Shown one piece after another: positions 54,103-64,000 of a stretch of 64,000 nt of DNA; within the stretch, counting starts at the first letter, position 1, and the number at the start of each line of letters is the position of its first letter. The position numbers and the translations under genes were made by a program. Source of the DNA: Rhodococcus rhodochrous (lineage in GTDB: Bacteria; Actinomycetota; Actinomycetes; Mycobacteriales; Mycobacteriaceae); NCBI RefSeq assembly GCF_900187265.1, contig NZ_LT906450.1, forward strand, positions 3,463,444 to 3,527,443, in the 5' to 3' direction. The notes beneath the pieces are model-generated. The model was not told where the DNA came from, searched no databases, and saw nothing but the letters and a program-made list of their open reading frames with translations.

Positions 54103-55491
54103 ATGAGCAAGCAAGACAGCGTGGCCCGCCACACGCCTCGCGACACGTCCGCCGTCGGCCTCAATCCGATCAAACGCGACGCCATGGGTGCTGCCATGCG
54201 CGTGCTCACCCGGATCACGGGTTCCGAACTGGCCGACCGGTACAAGATCCGCGAGACGATCGACCGGATCACGTACCAGTCCACGAAGACCGGCTTCAAG
54301 ACCCTCGGCGCCGCCACGCGCACCTTCAAGAAGATGTCCGGCGGCGCGAGCGGCCCGCAGCGTCTCGCCACCGCGAAGAACGCCGACTTCTTCGATCTCA
54401 CCCCCACCGACGATCAGCAGATGATCACGGAGACGGTGCGTGAGTTCGCCGCCGAGATCCTGCGGCCCGCCGCGCACGACGCCGACGAGGCCGCCGCGGC
54501 CCCGGCCGATCTGCTCGCGCGCGCAGCCGAACTCGGCATCACCATGGTCAACGTGCCCGAGGCGTTCGACGGCGCCGCCGACGAGCGCGGCGTGGTCACC
54601 AACGTGTTGGTCGCCGAGGCCCTCGCGCACGGCGACATGGGCCTGGCCCTGCCGATCCTCGCGCCGAGCGGTGTGGCCGTGGCTCTCACACAGTGGGGCA
54701 CCGAGGACCAACAGAAGACCTACCTGCCGGCCTTCGCCGGCGACGATGTCCCCCAGGCGTCGGTCGTCATCGCCGAGCCGCGCGCCCTGTTCGATCCCTT
54801 CGCGTTGCAGACCAAGGCGGTGCGCTCCCCCAGCGGCTACCGGCTCAACGGCGTGAAGTCGTTCGTCCCGGCGGCGGGCAGCGCCGAACTGTTCGTCGTG
54901 GCAGCCGAACTCGACGGTAAGCCGTCCCTCTTCCTCGTCGAGGCGAAGAGCAAGGGCGTCGTGATCGAGGCCGATCCGGGCATGGGCCTGCGCGCCGCCG
55001 GACTGGGCCGCCTTCTGCTCGAGGACGTCGCGGTGCCGGAATCGGCACGCCTCGGCGACGACGACGCCGACGTCCGCGCCGAGCAGTACGCCGACGCCGT
55101 GCGCCTGTCGCGCCTGGGCTGGGCAGCTCTGGCGATGGGCACCGGTCAGGCCGTGCTCGACTACGTGGTCCCCTACGTCAACGAGCGCGAGGCGTTCGGC
55201 GAGCCCATCAGCCACCGGCAGGCGGTGGCGTTCATGGTAGCCAACATCAAGATCGAGCTCGACGGTCTGCGTCTGGTCACCCTGCGCGGTGCGTCGCGGG
55301 CCGAGCAGGGCCTGTCGTTCGCTCGCGAGGCGGCCCTGGCCCGCAAGCTCGCCACCGACAAGGGCATGCAGTTCGGCCTCGACGGCGTCCAGCTGCTCGG
55401 CGGCCACGGCTACACCAAGGAACACCCCGTCGAACGTTGGTACCGCGACCTGCGAGCAATCGGAGTCGCCGAGGGCGTCGTCCTCGTCTGA
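54103..55491 (+). CDS. Acyl-CoA dehydrogenase (FadE24-like)
   Basis: This 462-residue flavoprotein has the acyl-CoA dehydrogenase fold (about residues 105-455): FFDLTPTDDQQMITETVREFAAE, NVPEAFDGAADE, then AEPRALFDPF at the usual FAD-binding loop, and a C-terminal helical domain ending LDGVQLLGGHGYTKEHPVERWYRDLRA. It has an N-terminal extension of about 100 residues. The normal TEPxxGSD loop is altered to AEPRALFDP, and the expected catalytic glutamate is not clear, so it may serve as partner of the next gene product, as in two-gene ACAD heteromers. ATG 54094 is also possible. Confidence 0.87.
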   Translation: MSKQDSVARHTPRDTSAVGLNPIKRDAMGAAMRVLTRITGSELADRYKIRETIDRITYQSTKTGFKTLGAATRTFKKMSGGASGPQRLATAKNADFFDLTPTDDQQMITETVREFAAEILRPAAHDADEAAAAPADLLARAAELGITMVNVPEAFDGAADERGVVTNVLVAEALAHGDMGLALPILAPSGVAVALTQWGTEDQQKTYLPAFAGDDVPQASVVIAEPRALFDPFALQTKAVRSPSGYRLNGVKSFVPAAGSAELFVVAAELDGKPSLFLVEAKSKGVVIEADPGMGLRAAGLGRLLLEDVAVPESARLGDDDADVRAEQYADAVRLSRLGWAALAMGTGQAVLDYVVPYVNEREAFGEPISHRQAVAFMVANIKIELDGLRLVTLRGASRAEQGLSFAREAALARKLATDKGMQFGLDGVQLLGGHGYTKEHPVERWYRDLRAIGVAEGVVLV

Positions 55492-55519
55492 TCGGCCCGA
55501 CCCGAACAAGGAACCTGTG

Positions 55520-56734
55520 ATGATCAATCTCGAACTTCCCCGGAAGCTCAAGGCTTCCGCGAACCAGGCCCATCAGGTCGCCGCGCAGATCTTCCGGCCG
55601 ATCTCCCGCAAGTACGACCTCGCCGAGCACGAGTACCCCGTCGAACTCGACACCATGGCCGCGATGGTCGAAGGGCTCAACGACTCCGGCCAGGGCGCGG
55701 CGGGTGCCACACTCGGCCGCGACAGCAAGGCCAAGCAGGACGGCCCCGCCGGAAATGCCAACGGCGGCAACATGGCCGGACTCCTCAATGTCATCGAGAC
55801 GTGCTGGGGCGACGTCGGCCTGACCCTGTCGATCCCCTACCAGGGCCTGGGCAATTCCGCGATCGCCGCGGTGGCCACCGACGAGCAGCTCGAACGCTTC
55901 GGCAAGGTGTGGGCCTCCATGGCGATCACCGAGCCCGGTTTCGGATCCGATTCGGCGGCCGTGACGACCACGGCCGTGCTCGACGGCGACGAGTGGGTCC
56001 TCAACGGTGAGAAGATCTTCGTCACCGCCGGTGAGCGTTCCACGCACATCGTCGTGTGGGCGTCCGTCGACAGGTCGAAGGGCCGCGCCGCGATCAAGTC
56101 GTTCGTCGTGCCGCGCGAGGCTCCCGGACTCTCGGTCGCGCGTCTCGAGAAGAAGCTCGGCATCAAGGCATCCGACACCGCGGTGCTCGTGCTCGACAAC
56201 TGCCGCATTCCGAAGGACAACATCCTCGGCTCCCCGGAGGTGAACACCGAGAAGGGGTTCGCCGGGGTCATGCAGACCTTCGACAACACGCGTCCGATCG
56301 TGGCCGGCATGGCCGTGGGTCTCGGTCGTGCGGTACTCGAGGAGCTGCGCACGATCCTGAAGGAGGCGGGCGTCGAGGTCTCCTACGACATCCCCGCCAA
56401 CAACCAGCACGCCGCGGCAGCCGAGTTCCTCGCGCTCGAGGCCGACTGGGAGGCCGCCTACCTGCTCGCGCTGCGCGCGACGTGGATGGCCGACAACAAG
56501 AAGCCCAACTCCCTCGAGGCGTCGGTGTCGAAGGCGAAGGCCGGCCGCACCGGCACCGCGGTCTCGCTCAAGGCCGTCGAACTCGCCGGAACCTACGGGT
56601 ATTCGCAGCGGCCGCTACTCGAGAAGTGGGCACGCGATTCCAAGATTCTCGACATCTTCGAGGGCACCCAGCAGATCCAGCAGCTCATCGTCGCTCGGCG
56701 GGTGCTCGGAAAGTCGTCCTCCGAACTGAAATAA
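55520..56734 (+). CDS. Acyl-CoA dehydrogenase (FadE23-like)
   Basis: This 404-residue protein keeps the FAD-binding loop MAITEPGFGSDSAAVTT and the second signature GTYGYSQRPLLEKWARDSKI through IFEGTQQIQQLI. It is a complete ACAD of usual length. It starts 28 bases after the partner ACAD gene on the same strand. Paired fadE24-fadE23 genes are conserved next to hisN in mycobacteria. The pair probably forms a heteromeric dehydrogenase acting on fatty-acid or sterol-side-chain CoA esters; the substrate is not known. Confidence 0.9.
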   Translation: MINLELPRKLKASANQAHQVAAQIFRPISRKYDLAEHEYPVELDTMAAMVEGLNDSGQGAAGATLGRDSKAKQDGPAGNANGGNMAGLLNVIETCWGDVGLTLSIPYQGLGNSAIAAVATDEQLERFGKVWASMAITEPGFGSDSAAVTTTAVLDGDEWVLNGEKIFVTAGERSTHIVVWASVDRSKGRAAIKSFVVPREAPGLSVARLEKKLGIKASDTAVLVLDNCRIPKDNILGSPEVNTEKGFAGVMQTFDNTRPIVAGMAVGLGRAVLEELRTILKEAGVEVSYDIPANNQHAAAAEFLALEADWEAAYLLALRATWMADNKKPNSLEASVSKAKAGRTGTAVSLKAVELAGTYGYSQRPLLEKWARDSKILDIFEGTQQIQQLIVARRVLGKSSSELK

Positions 56735-56827
56735 CGCCCGGGGCATGGGGTCCGTCCGCGGGCGCCGGAGGGATGGGACCGGTGCCTGCGCACGGTACCG
56801 GGCGTGTCGGAGGATCCATCGGGGGAC

Positions 56828-56857
56828 GAGCCCTCGCCGCAGGCGCGGCGAGGGCTC
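56828..56857 (+). terminator. Terminator after the fadE pair
   Basis: A perfect 13-bp inverted repeat (56828-56840 with 56845-56857) with loop AGGC lies 94 bases past the second fadE stop. The rest of the gap to 56956 should hold the acyl-CoA ligase promoter. It contains GTGTGTGCTGACGCCGACACAC, an inverted repeat near 56921-56942. Confidence 0.7.
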
Positions 56858-56956
56858 TACCCGTTCCAGGAAGATCATCCGGAGAAGATTGCCTGGAATG
56901 TGAGCTACGTCACGGCTACTGTGTGTGCTGACGCCGACACACAGCTAGGGGGACGG

Positions 56957-58660
56957 ATGCTCGGTCAGGACATTCTCGGCAGGATCACGGGTGGGCGGAT
57001 CACGCTCGACGACACGATCGACCAGGTCAAGGACACCCTCGGATCACTCGCGGTACTCCATCGCGCAGGTCTGCTGCACTTTCCGCGCGTGGACCACAGC
57101 ATCGGGACGATCATGGCGGCCAACAAGTACGGCCCCTTCGCCGGCGCCGTGCACGCACAGGCCGAACGCGGTCTCGACGCCGTCGCCCTGATCGACGAGG
57201 CCGGCGATGTCACCTACAAGGAACTCGAGGCCCGCTCCAATGCCCTCGTGCGGGCGTGGCAGCGCGCCGGCGTGGAGCCGGGATCGGTCATGGGCATCAT
57301 GGCCCGCAATCACCGCGGTCTCGTGTTGACGATGCTCGCCACCGCCAAGCTCGGTGTGCGGCTGGTGATGATGAACACCGGTTTCGCGCCGCGGCAACTC
57401 GTCGATGTCGCAGCGCGCGAACAGGTCTCGACGTTCGTCTTCGACAGCGAATTCGCCGAGGTCGCAGCCGCGCTCCCCGACGACGTGCGCCGGTACGTCT
57501 CCTGGGTGGACGACGAGGTCCCCGGCATCCCGACGCTGGAGCAGTCGATCGACGGGCTGGACGGCTCGTCCCTGCCCGCGCCGGAGGTCTTCGGTGGATT
57601 CGTATTGCTCACCAGCGGCACCACCGGCACCCCGAAAGGCGCGCCGCGCGGCCGCACGTCGCCGTTCGCGTCGGCCCAGTTCCTCGACCGGGTTCCGCTG
57701 CGCCCCGGGCAGACGATGCTCATGGCCGCCCCGGCCTTCCACGGCACCGGCGTCTCGCAGTTCGCGCTCGCCCTCGCACTGGGTCAGACCGTGGTGATGA
57801 TGCGGCGCTTCTCCCCCGTCGACACCCTGGGCCTCGTCGAGCAGCACGGAGCGAACGTGCTGGTGGTGGTCCCGACGATGCTGCAGCGGATCCTCGACCT
57901 CGGACCGGAGAAGATCGCCGAGTACGACACCTCGAGCCTGAAGATCGTCTTCTCCGCGGGTTCGTCGCTCTCGCCCGACGTGTGTCGCCGGACGACGGAG
58001 GCGTTCGGGCACGTGCTCTACAACCTGTACGGCTCCACCGAATGCGCCGTCGCGACGGTCGCGACCCCCGACGACATCCGGCAGGCCCCCGGCACGGCCG
58101 GTCGCCCTCCCGTGACGTGTCGGGTGGTGCTGTTCGACGACGACGGCAACCGCATCACCGAACCGCACGTCCCCGGCCGCATATTCGTCTCGAGCGGCCT
58201 GTCCTTCGCCGGCTACACCGACGGTCGCGACAAGGAACGCATCGACGGGCTGCTGTCGATCGGCGACATCGGGCACTGGGACGAGAACGGCCTGCTCTTC
58301 GTCGACGGTCGCGACGACGACATGATCGTCTCCGGCGGCGAGAACGTCTATCCGCTCGAGGTCGAGAACCTGCTCGCCGAGCGGGAGGACGTACTCGACG
58401 CCGCCGTGGTGGGTGTCCCCGATCCCGAGTTCGGGCAGCGGCTGCGAGCCTTCGTGGTCCCCTCCCCCGACTCCTCCCGCGACGCCGAGGACATCAAGGC
58501 GTTCGTGAAGTCGAATCTCGCCCGGTACAAGGTTCCGCGCGAGGTGGTCTTCCTCGATGAGCTGCCGCGCAACGCCACCGGGAAGCTGCTGCGCCGGGTG
58601 CTGGTGGAGATGGATCTGCCCGAGAATCCCGAGAAGGGGTACACCACCGCTCGGGGGTGA
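56957..58660 (+). CDS. Acyl-CoA ligase (FadD-type AMP-binding enzyme)
   Basis: This 567-residue ANL-family ligase has the intact signature VLLTSGTTGTPKGAPRG (about residues 216-232), LYNLYGSTECA, a GDIGHWDENGLLFVDGRDDDMIVSGGENVYP core and the C-terminal catalytic lysine in PRNATGKLLRRVL. It should activate fatty or related acids for degradation. The ATG at 56957 has an AGGGGGA ribosome site. A longer reading from 56804 would pass through the terminator and promoter region. It probably works with the two dehydrogenases upstream. Confidence 0.92.
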   Translation: MLGQDILGRITGGRITLDDTIDQVKDTLGSLAVLHRAGLLHFPRVDHSIGTIMAANKYGPFAGAVHAQAERGLDAVALIDEAGDVTYKELEARSNALVRAWQRAGVEPGSVMGIMARNHRGLVLTMLATAKLGVRLVMMNTGFAPRQLVDVAAREQVSTFVFDSEFAEVAAALPDDVRRYVSWVDDEVPGIPTLEQSIDGLDGSSLPAPEVFGGFVLLTSGTTGTPKGAPRGRTSPFASAQFLDRVPLRPGQTMLMAAPAFHGTGVSQFALALALGQTVVMMRRFSPVDTLGLVEQHGANVLVVVPTMLQRILDLGPEKIAEYDTSSLKIVFSAGSSLSPDVCRRTTEAFGHVLYNLYGSTECAVATVATPDDIRQAPGTAGRPPVTCRVVLFDDDGNRITEPHVPGRIFVSSGLSFAGYTDGRDKERIDGLLSIGDIGHWDENGLLFVDGRDDDMIVSGGENVYPLEVENLLAEREDVLDAAVVGVPDPEFGQRLRAFVVPSPDSSRDAEDIKAFVKSNLARYKVPREVVFLDELPRNATGKLLRRVLVEMDLPENPEKGYTTARG

Positions 58661-58674
58661 CCCCCTCGAATGAA

Positions 58675-58707
58675 CGAAGGCCGGTCGTCCGAGACGACCG
58701 GCCTTCG
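58675..58707. terminator. Terminator between fadD-type gene and tRNA-fMet
   Basis: A perfect 14-bp inverted repeat (58675-58688 with 58694-58707), 15 bases after the ligase stop and 4 bases from the tRNA 3' end, can serve both strands. Confidence 0.85.
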
Positions 58708-58710
58708 TGG

Positions 58711-58787
58711 TGGTAGCGGGGACAGGATTTGAACCTGCGACCTCTGGGTTATGAGCCCAGCGAGCTACCGAGCTGCTCCACCCCGCG
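58711..58787 (-). tRNA. Initiator tRNA-Met (CAT), CCA encoded
   Basis: The minus strand gives CGCGGGG... with anticodon loop CTCATAA. Three G-C pairs (GGG/CCC) close the anticodon stem, and the first acceptor pair is mismatched (C1 with U72). Both are hallmarks of initiator tRNA. The 3' CCA is encoded (58711-58713). Confidence 0.94.
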
Positions 58788-58899
58788 TTGCATGAATGAA
58801 CCTACACGAGCACGGAAACGGAATGCAAATCGCCTCGTCGGACGCGGATGAGCCTCGACGACAACCGGAATCGCACCTCCCCGGGGTGTCCCGGTTCAC

Positions 58900-59780
<881 letters not shown>

Positions 59781-59798
59781 CACAGACCGCCTCCACGA

Positions 59799-59842
59799 AC
59801 ACGACGAAGGCCCGCGGTGCGAACCGCGGGCCTTCGTCGTGT
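59799..59842. terminator. Bidirectional terminator between rpf and UPF0182 gene
   Basis: A perfect 20-bp inverted repeat (59799-59818 with 59823-59842) with a 4-base loop fills the gap between the convergent stops. Confidence 0.9.
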
Positions 59843-59859
59843 CGATCTCCGTTACCGGA

Positions 59860-62859
59860 TCAGCCGCCGGTGGATTCGTAGGCGTCGACGGCCTGCTGCA
59901 CCCGCCGCAGCGCCCGACCGTAGGCCTCGAAATCGCCGCTGGTCTGAGCGTTGGCCAGCTCCGCGAGTGCCGAATCGAGCTCCGCCACCGCGGCATCTCG
60001 ATTCGCGGGAGTCGTCGGCGCCGGCGAGGTGGGCTGCTGTTGCTGCTGATCGGAAGGCTGGTTCTCGTCCGTGGTGCCCTCGATCACCTCGCCCCGCGTC
60101 TCGTCCTCGACCTCGGCGGTGGGCAGCGCCTCGCCACCGGGAGCGGTGGCCGCGTCGCCGACGCCGGGACCGAACACCTGGTCGAGCGCACCGGCGAGAG
60201 TCGGTGCGTAACCGATCCGGACGCCACCGCTGGCACCCGGCTCCCGGTAGCTGACGAGCACGCGCGACAGCTGCGGGAAGGTCGACGTGCTGCCCGCCGT
60301 CGCGTTGCGCTCGGTGTACATCGGCTGGACGTACAGGATGCCGCCGTCCGCGATGGGCAGGGTGAGCAGGTTGCCGTACTGGATCCGGTTGGACCGTTCG
60401 AGCAGGGTCCGTTCCGAAGCCACTCGGGTGTCGGAGATCATCGCGTTCTGCGTCTGCTCCGGACCGAAGGTCTGCGTATCCGTCGGCAGCTGCAGGATCG
60501 TGAACTTCCCGTAGTTCTCCGGATCGGATTCGACCGAGATGTACGCCGACAGGAACTGCCGGTTGTAACCCACCATCGCCGAGGTCAGACGGAACCGGGG
60601 ATCCGCCGTTTCACGATCGCCCATGAGCAGGTAGTAGGGCGGCTGGTTCGCGCTGGTGTCGACCGTCGGGTCCGCCGGTACCGACCAGAACGCGTTGTTC
60701 GTGAAGAACTCGCGCGGGTCGTCGACGTGGTACTTGGCGAGCATCTCGCGCTGCACCTTGAACAGATCCTCCGGGTACCGGAAGTGCGCCCGCAGCTCGT
60801 CGGAGATCTGGTCCTGCGGGGTCACCGCATCGGGGAAGACACCCATCCACGCCTTCAGGACCGGGTCTTCATCGTCGACCTGGTAGAGCGTGACCGTGCC
60901 GTCGTAGGCATCGACCGTCGCCTTGACCGAGTTGCGGATGTACGAGACCTCCTTGCGGGGCAGCAGGCGACCGGTGTTCTGGTCGATGCTGTCCTCGACG
61001 AGGCCCTCGAGCGACGCGCGCTGCGCGTACGGGTAGTAGTCGAGCGTGGTGTACGCGTCGACGACCCACTTGATGCGGCCGTCGATCGCCGCCGGATAGG
61101 CGTCGCCGTCGGCCGTCAGCCACGGCGCGACCTTCGTCACGCGCTCACGCGGGTCGCGGTTGAACAGGATCTTCGAGTCGCTGCCGATGGCGCTCGAGAA
61201 CAGGATGTTGCGTTCGCCGTACTTCGCGGCGAAGGCGAGGCGGTTGAACCAGTTGCCGATGTCGACACCACCCGTACCGGTGTAGGTGTACTTCTCGGTG
61301 TCGGTGTCGTACTCACGCGGTCCGGACGAATCGGCACTGTTACCGACGATCGCGTAGTCCGGATCGGCTTCGGCGATGACCTCGCCGTAGTAGATGCGGG
61401 GCTGCTCGACGGGGATGACCTGGTTCTCCGCGGCGAGCGACGCCAGGTCGCTGACGAAGTAGACGGGATAACCGCTGTTGCTGTTGGCGGCCTCCTCCGC
61501 CGAGGCGCTCGCGGCGGCGTTCACGCGGTTGGCGGGCGCCGCGACGAGACCGTTGCCGTGCGTGTACACGGTGTGCCGGTTGATCCAGTCGGTCTGGTTG
61601 CCGGTCAGGCTCGTCGGCGAGAGCTCACGTGCCGCGACGATGTAGTCCTCCATACGACCGTCGAGCTCGTACCGGTCGATGTCGAGCGACTCGGGGTAAC
61701 CGTAGAAGTTCTTCAGCTGCGTCTGCTGCGTGAACGTGCGGGGAAGCACGTTCGGGTCGAGCAGGCGGGCGTTCGCGATCGTGGTGATGTCGGCCGGGAT
61801 GTTCTCGGGCGAGGTGGTGCCCACACCCGGGTAGTCCTCGTACGCCACCTTGTCGTCGGTGATGCCGTACGCCTCGCGGGTCGCGGCGATGTTGCGCTCG
61901 ATGTACTCGCTCTCCTTGTCGGCAGCGTTCGGGCGCACCGAGAACTGCTCGACCATGAGCGGGTACACCGCGCCGACGAGGATCGACGAGAGCACGAGCA
62001 GTGCCGTCGCGAGTGCGGGGATCCGCAGGTCGCGCAGGAAGATCGCGGCGAAGAACGCGATCGCGCAGATGACGGCGATCGCGAGCAGGATGAGCTTGGC
62101 CGGCAACACCGCGTTGATATCGGTGAAGCCACCACCGGTGAAGGTGGGTTCCTTGCGGCTGCTCCACAGCAGTTCGTACCGGTCGAGCCAGTAGGCGACC
62201 GCCTTGAACGCGACGAACAGGCCGGCGAGCTGCACACGCGAGGCCGTCGACATGCTTCCACCGCGACCGGCGAGGCGGATGCCGCCGAAGATGTAGTGGG
62301 TGACGAGGTTCGCGATGAACCCGAGCACGATCGCGACGAAGAACCAGTTGAGCACGAAACGGTAGAACGGCAGGTCGAAGGCGTAGAAGCCCACGTCGAG
62401 ACCGAACTGCGGATCGGTGGTGCCGAAGTCGCCGCCGTTGAAGAACATCTGCACGGTGACCCAGCCGGCCTGGGCGACCAGACCGGAGAGCACACCGAGC
62501 ACGACCGGGATACCGATCCCGAAGGCGCGCATGCGCGTCATCACCGTGGTGCGGTAGCGCGCCACCGGATCGTTGGGTCCGGTGGTCGGCACGAAGACCG
62601 GGCGCGACCGGTAGGCGAGCAGCATCGTCAGCCAGACGACACCGCCGATGAACAACCCGACCACCAGGAACAGTGCGATCCGGGTCAGGAGAACTTTGAC
62701 GTATACGTCCCGGAAGTCGACCTCGCCGAACCAGAGCCAGTTGGTGTAGGTGTCCACCAACCGTGGTCCGAGCAGGAGCAGCACTGCGGCCACCACTGCC
62801 AGGATCAGCAGAACTCTGCTCCGCTTCGACAATGTAGGTACTCCGGTCGGGGGCCTCAT
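59860..62859 (-). CDS. UPF0182 family large membrane protein
   Basis: This 999-residue protein of unknown function has about seven membrane helices in the first 300 residues (the first near residues 17-36) and a large outer domain. That outer domain holds conserved stretches such as NFYGYPESLDIDRYEL, NQTDWINRHTVYTHGNG, WVVDAYTTLDYYPYAQR and ERTLLERSNRIQYGNLLTLP. It ends in an acidic, Gln/Pro-rich linker and a helical tail. The length fits the family (about 980-1000). The ATG at 62859 (MRPPTGVPTL) is chosen. Homologues lie beside the PPA1309 and YlbL genes in mycobacteria, as here. Confidence 0.92.
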   Translation of the reverse strand: MRPPTGVPTLSKRSRVLLILAVVAAVLLLLGPRLVDTYTNWLWFGEVDFRDVYVKVLLTRIALFLVVGLFIGGVVWLTMLLAYRSRPVFVPTTGPNDPVARYRTTVMTRMRAFGIGIPVVLGVLSGLVAQAGWVTVQMFFNGGDFGTTDPQFGLDVGFYAFDLPFYRFVLNWFFVAIVLGFIANLVTHYIFGGIRLAGRGGSMSTASRVQLAGLFVAFKAVAYWLDRYELLWSSRKEPTFTGGGFTDINAVLPAKLILLAIAVICAIAFFAAIFLRDLRIPALATALLVLSSILVGAVYPLMVEQFSVRPNAADKESEYIERNIAATREAYGITDDKVAYEDYPGVGTTSPENIPADITTIANARLLDPNVLPRTFTQQTQLKNFYGYPESLDIDRYELDGRMEDYIVAARELSPTSLTGNQTDWINRHTVYTHGNGLVAAPANRVNAAASASAEEAANSNSGYPVYFVSDLASLAAENQVIPVEQPRIYYGEVIAEADPDYAIVGNSADSSGPREYDTDTEKYTYTGTGGVDIGNWFNRLAFAAKYGERNILFSSAIGSDSKILFNRDPRERVTKVAPWLTADGDAYPAAIDGRIKWVVDAYTTLDYYPYAQRASLEGLVEDSIDQNTGRLLPRKEVSYIRNSVKATVDAYDGTVTLYQVDDEDPVLKAWMGVFPDAVTPQDQISDELRAHFRYPEDLFKVQREMLAKYHVDDPREFFTNNAFWSVPADPTVDTSANQPPYYLLMGDRETADPRFRLTSAMVGYNRQFLSAYISVESDPENYGKFTILQLPTDTQTFGPEQTQNAMISDTRVASERTLLERSNRIQYGNLLTLPIADGGILYVQPMYTERNATAGSTSTFPQLSRVLVSYREPGASGGVRIGYAPTLAGALDQVFGPGVGDAATAPGGEALPTAEVEDETRGEVIEGTTDENQPSDQQQQQPTSPAPTTPANRDAAVAELDSALAELANAQTSGDFEAYGRALRRVQQAVDAYESTGG

Positions 62860-63057
62860 GCCCACGTGCCACGCTCCCAACTCGTCCGGCGGCGCGATCG
62901 CACCGCATCTGTACATCTCGCGCTCGACGAACGCGTGCGAGCACGCCTCGTTCTCACGGAGTGCCCGTTTCGCCCCACTCTACGGAATCCTCGTACCGGG
63001 GGTCGCACGACGCAGGTCCGGCAGCGCACACCCGCGTACGGGTGCCAGGATAGGCCG

Positions 63058-63663
63058 GTGAACCAACGTCTTCCCGTACCTTCCGAACAAGGACTCGCGC
63101 GCGCCGTCCACGAGATCATCGATTTCGCGGACGCGGAGGGTTGGGACCGCCCTCCCGTCATGTTCGCGCTCGTCCCGACCGTGCTTCTCGCAGCCGCCGA
63201 ACCCGCCCTCGCCGACCAACTCGACGAAGGACACGAGTACACCCCGATCGCGCAGGAATCCCTCCCCGACGACGTCGAGGGCGGCAGTCCCGCACTCGAG
63301 GAGTTCCTCGCCACGACCACCTGGCCCGGATCGGTTGCCGGGTGCGCGCTCGTGCAGGAGGTGGTCGTGCTGCCGCCGAGCGCCGAGAACGAACTCGACG
63401 ACGCCTTCACGCCGTTGCTCGCCGACGCCCACGCGGCGGACGAGGCGGCCCGGCTCGCAGCGCACAGTCACCCGGAACGACGCGCCGCCCGCCTCATCTC
63501 CGCGGTCCTGCGCGACGGGCCGTCGCTCTCACTCCTGCAGTTGCGTCCCCTCGACGACGACGATCCGTTCGCGGGCGCTGAACTGCGGACCTACGACAAC
63601 CTCGCCCCGCACGTCGTGGCTGCGTTGTACGCGACCCTCGAGGCAAGCGACGACGACTACTGA
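63058..63663 (+). CDS. PPA1309-family conserved actinobacterial protein
   Basis: This 201-residue soluble protein of unknown function has the features of the PPA1309 family of actinomycetes: ALVPTVLLAAAEPALADQL, EYTPIAQESLPDD, TTWPGSVAGCALVQEVVVLPP and, near the C-terminus, LRTYDNLAPHVVAALYATLE. It is divergent from the UPF0182 gene and convergent with the YlbL gene. The start is GTG 63058. Confidence 0.85.
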   Translation: MNQRLPVPSEQGLARAVHEIIDFADAEGWDRPPVMFALVPTVLLAAAEPALADQLDEGHEYTPIAQESLPDDVEGGSPALEEFLATTTWPGSVAGCALVQEVVVLPPSAENELDDAFTPLLADAHAADEAARLAAHSHPERRAARLISAVLRDGPSLSLLQLRPLDDDDPFAGAELRTYDNLAPHVVAALYATLEASDDDY

Positions 63664-63723
63664 GAGGGCGATCACCTGAGAGGGCGATCACCGCGCTGCC
63701 GATCCCCCGTGCGGCGGGTGGGA

Positions 63724-64000
63724 TCAGCTGCAGGCGGGCGCGTCGCGTCCGTCCGCGATCGCTGCCAGCGCGTCGATCGCACCCTCGAGCGTCTCGACCT
63801 TCACGAGCTGCACACCCTCGGGGGCGCCGCTCTGCGCCTCCGCGCAGTTCTCGGCGGGCACCAGGAAGACGGTCGCGCCGTCCTCCGACGCCGCGGTGAG
63901 CTTGTGGGTGATCCCGCCGATCGGCCCGACCATCCCGTCCGAGTCGATGGTGCCGGTACCGGCGACGTCCAGGCCGCCGTTGAGCAGGCCAGGGCTGAGC
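63724..64000 (-). CDS. YlbL/S16-type PDZ protease (C-terminal part only)
   Basis: The last 91 codons of a Lon-like (S16) secreted protease with a PDZ domain. The visible GTGTIDSDGMVGPIGGITHKLTAA, with the catalytic lysine after GGIT, and FLVPAENCAEAQ are family-typical. The PDZ domain and the catalytic serine lie beyond the right edge. It is next to the PPA1309 and UPF0182 genes, as in mycobacteria. Confidence 0.88.
   Translation of the reverse strand, partial: LSPGLLNGGLDVAGTGTIDSDGMVGPIGGITHKLTAASEDGATVFLVPAENCAEAQSGAPEGVQLVKVETLEGAIDALAAIADGRDAPACS

Noticed and set aside
59839-63663. A 1274-codon open frame on the plus strand
   Set aside because: Antisense to the UPF0182 gene. Only its last part, from 63058, is the real PPA1309 gene.

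Overview
The window reads as the chromosome of a high-GC mycolic-acid actinomycete, most likely a Rhodococcus or close Nocardiaceae relative. It carries a mycothiol-dependent alcohol dehydrogenase, a resuscitation-promoting factor, a class Ib nrdHIE set, a cutinase-family esterase, a PPOX protein, a tmRNA tag of the mycobacterial type (ending in ALAA), and a smpB-ftsX-ftsE-mscS-prfB-hisN block in the order known from mycobacteria. Most genes use very G/C-rich third positions. Start codons are often GTG, and many same-strand pairs overlap by four bases (ATGA or GTGA).

Layout. 1-1.2 kb: nrdE (start only), nrdI and nrdH on the minus strand behind two NrdR-like boxes. 1.6-5.3 kb: a three-subunit molybdenum hydroxylase. 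5.5-10.4 kb: FMN reductase and a divergent TetR, two META-domain lipoproteins, a nucleosidase/fructosamine-kinase pair and nadE. 10.4-14.4 kb: molybdenum cofactor genes moaD, moaA, moeA, a fused moaC-moaB and moaE, which would supply the nearby hydroxylase. 14.7-19 kb: DEAD-box helicase, COG0523 GTPase, metallo-hydrolase and mscR. 19.3-26.1 kb: secreted cutinase-like protein, a kinase-like/LuxR fusion divergent from an acyl-CoA-ligase-like gene with a damaged signature, and a siderophore-interacting protein fused to a methyltransferase-like domain behind an iron-box-like site.

27.4-39.3 kb is an accessory island of visibly lower GC. It holds HTH genes or gene remnants at both ends, an IS481 remnant, a carboxylesterase interrupted by an in-frame amber codon, a MarR gene, an IS3-family element, and an aromatic-ring catabolic operon (acyl-CoA ligase, extradiol dioxygenase, FAH hydrolase, FAD monooxygenase) with its own divergent TetR gene. 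A roughly 60-bp paired-operator region next to the TetR gene is repeated at the far end of the operon. The island stops at two tandem tRNA-Ala(GGC) genes.

39.7-45.9 kb returns to core genes: a DsbA/MauE pair, an MFS transporter, pgm, a fresh IS481-family insertion with a 6-bp target duplication that supplies the transposase stop codon, and ssrA. 46-53 kb carries smpB, ftsX, ftsE, mscS, prfB and hisN. 54-58.7 kb carries two acyl-CoA dehydrogenases and an acyl-CoA ligase. The window ends with tRNA-fMet, an rpf gene behind a long structured leader (probable c-di-AMP riboswitch), a UPF0182 membrane protein, a PPA1309-type protein and the 3' end of a YlbL-type protease gene.
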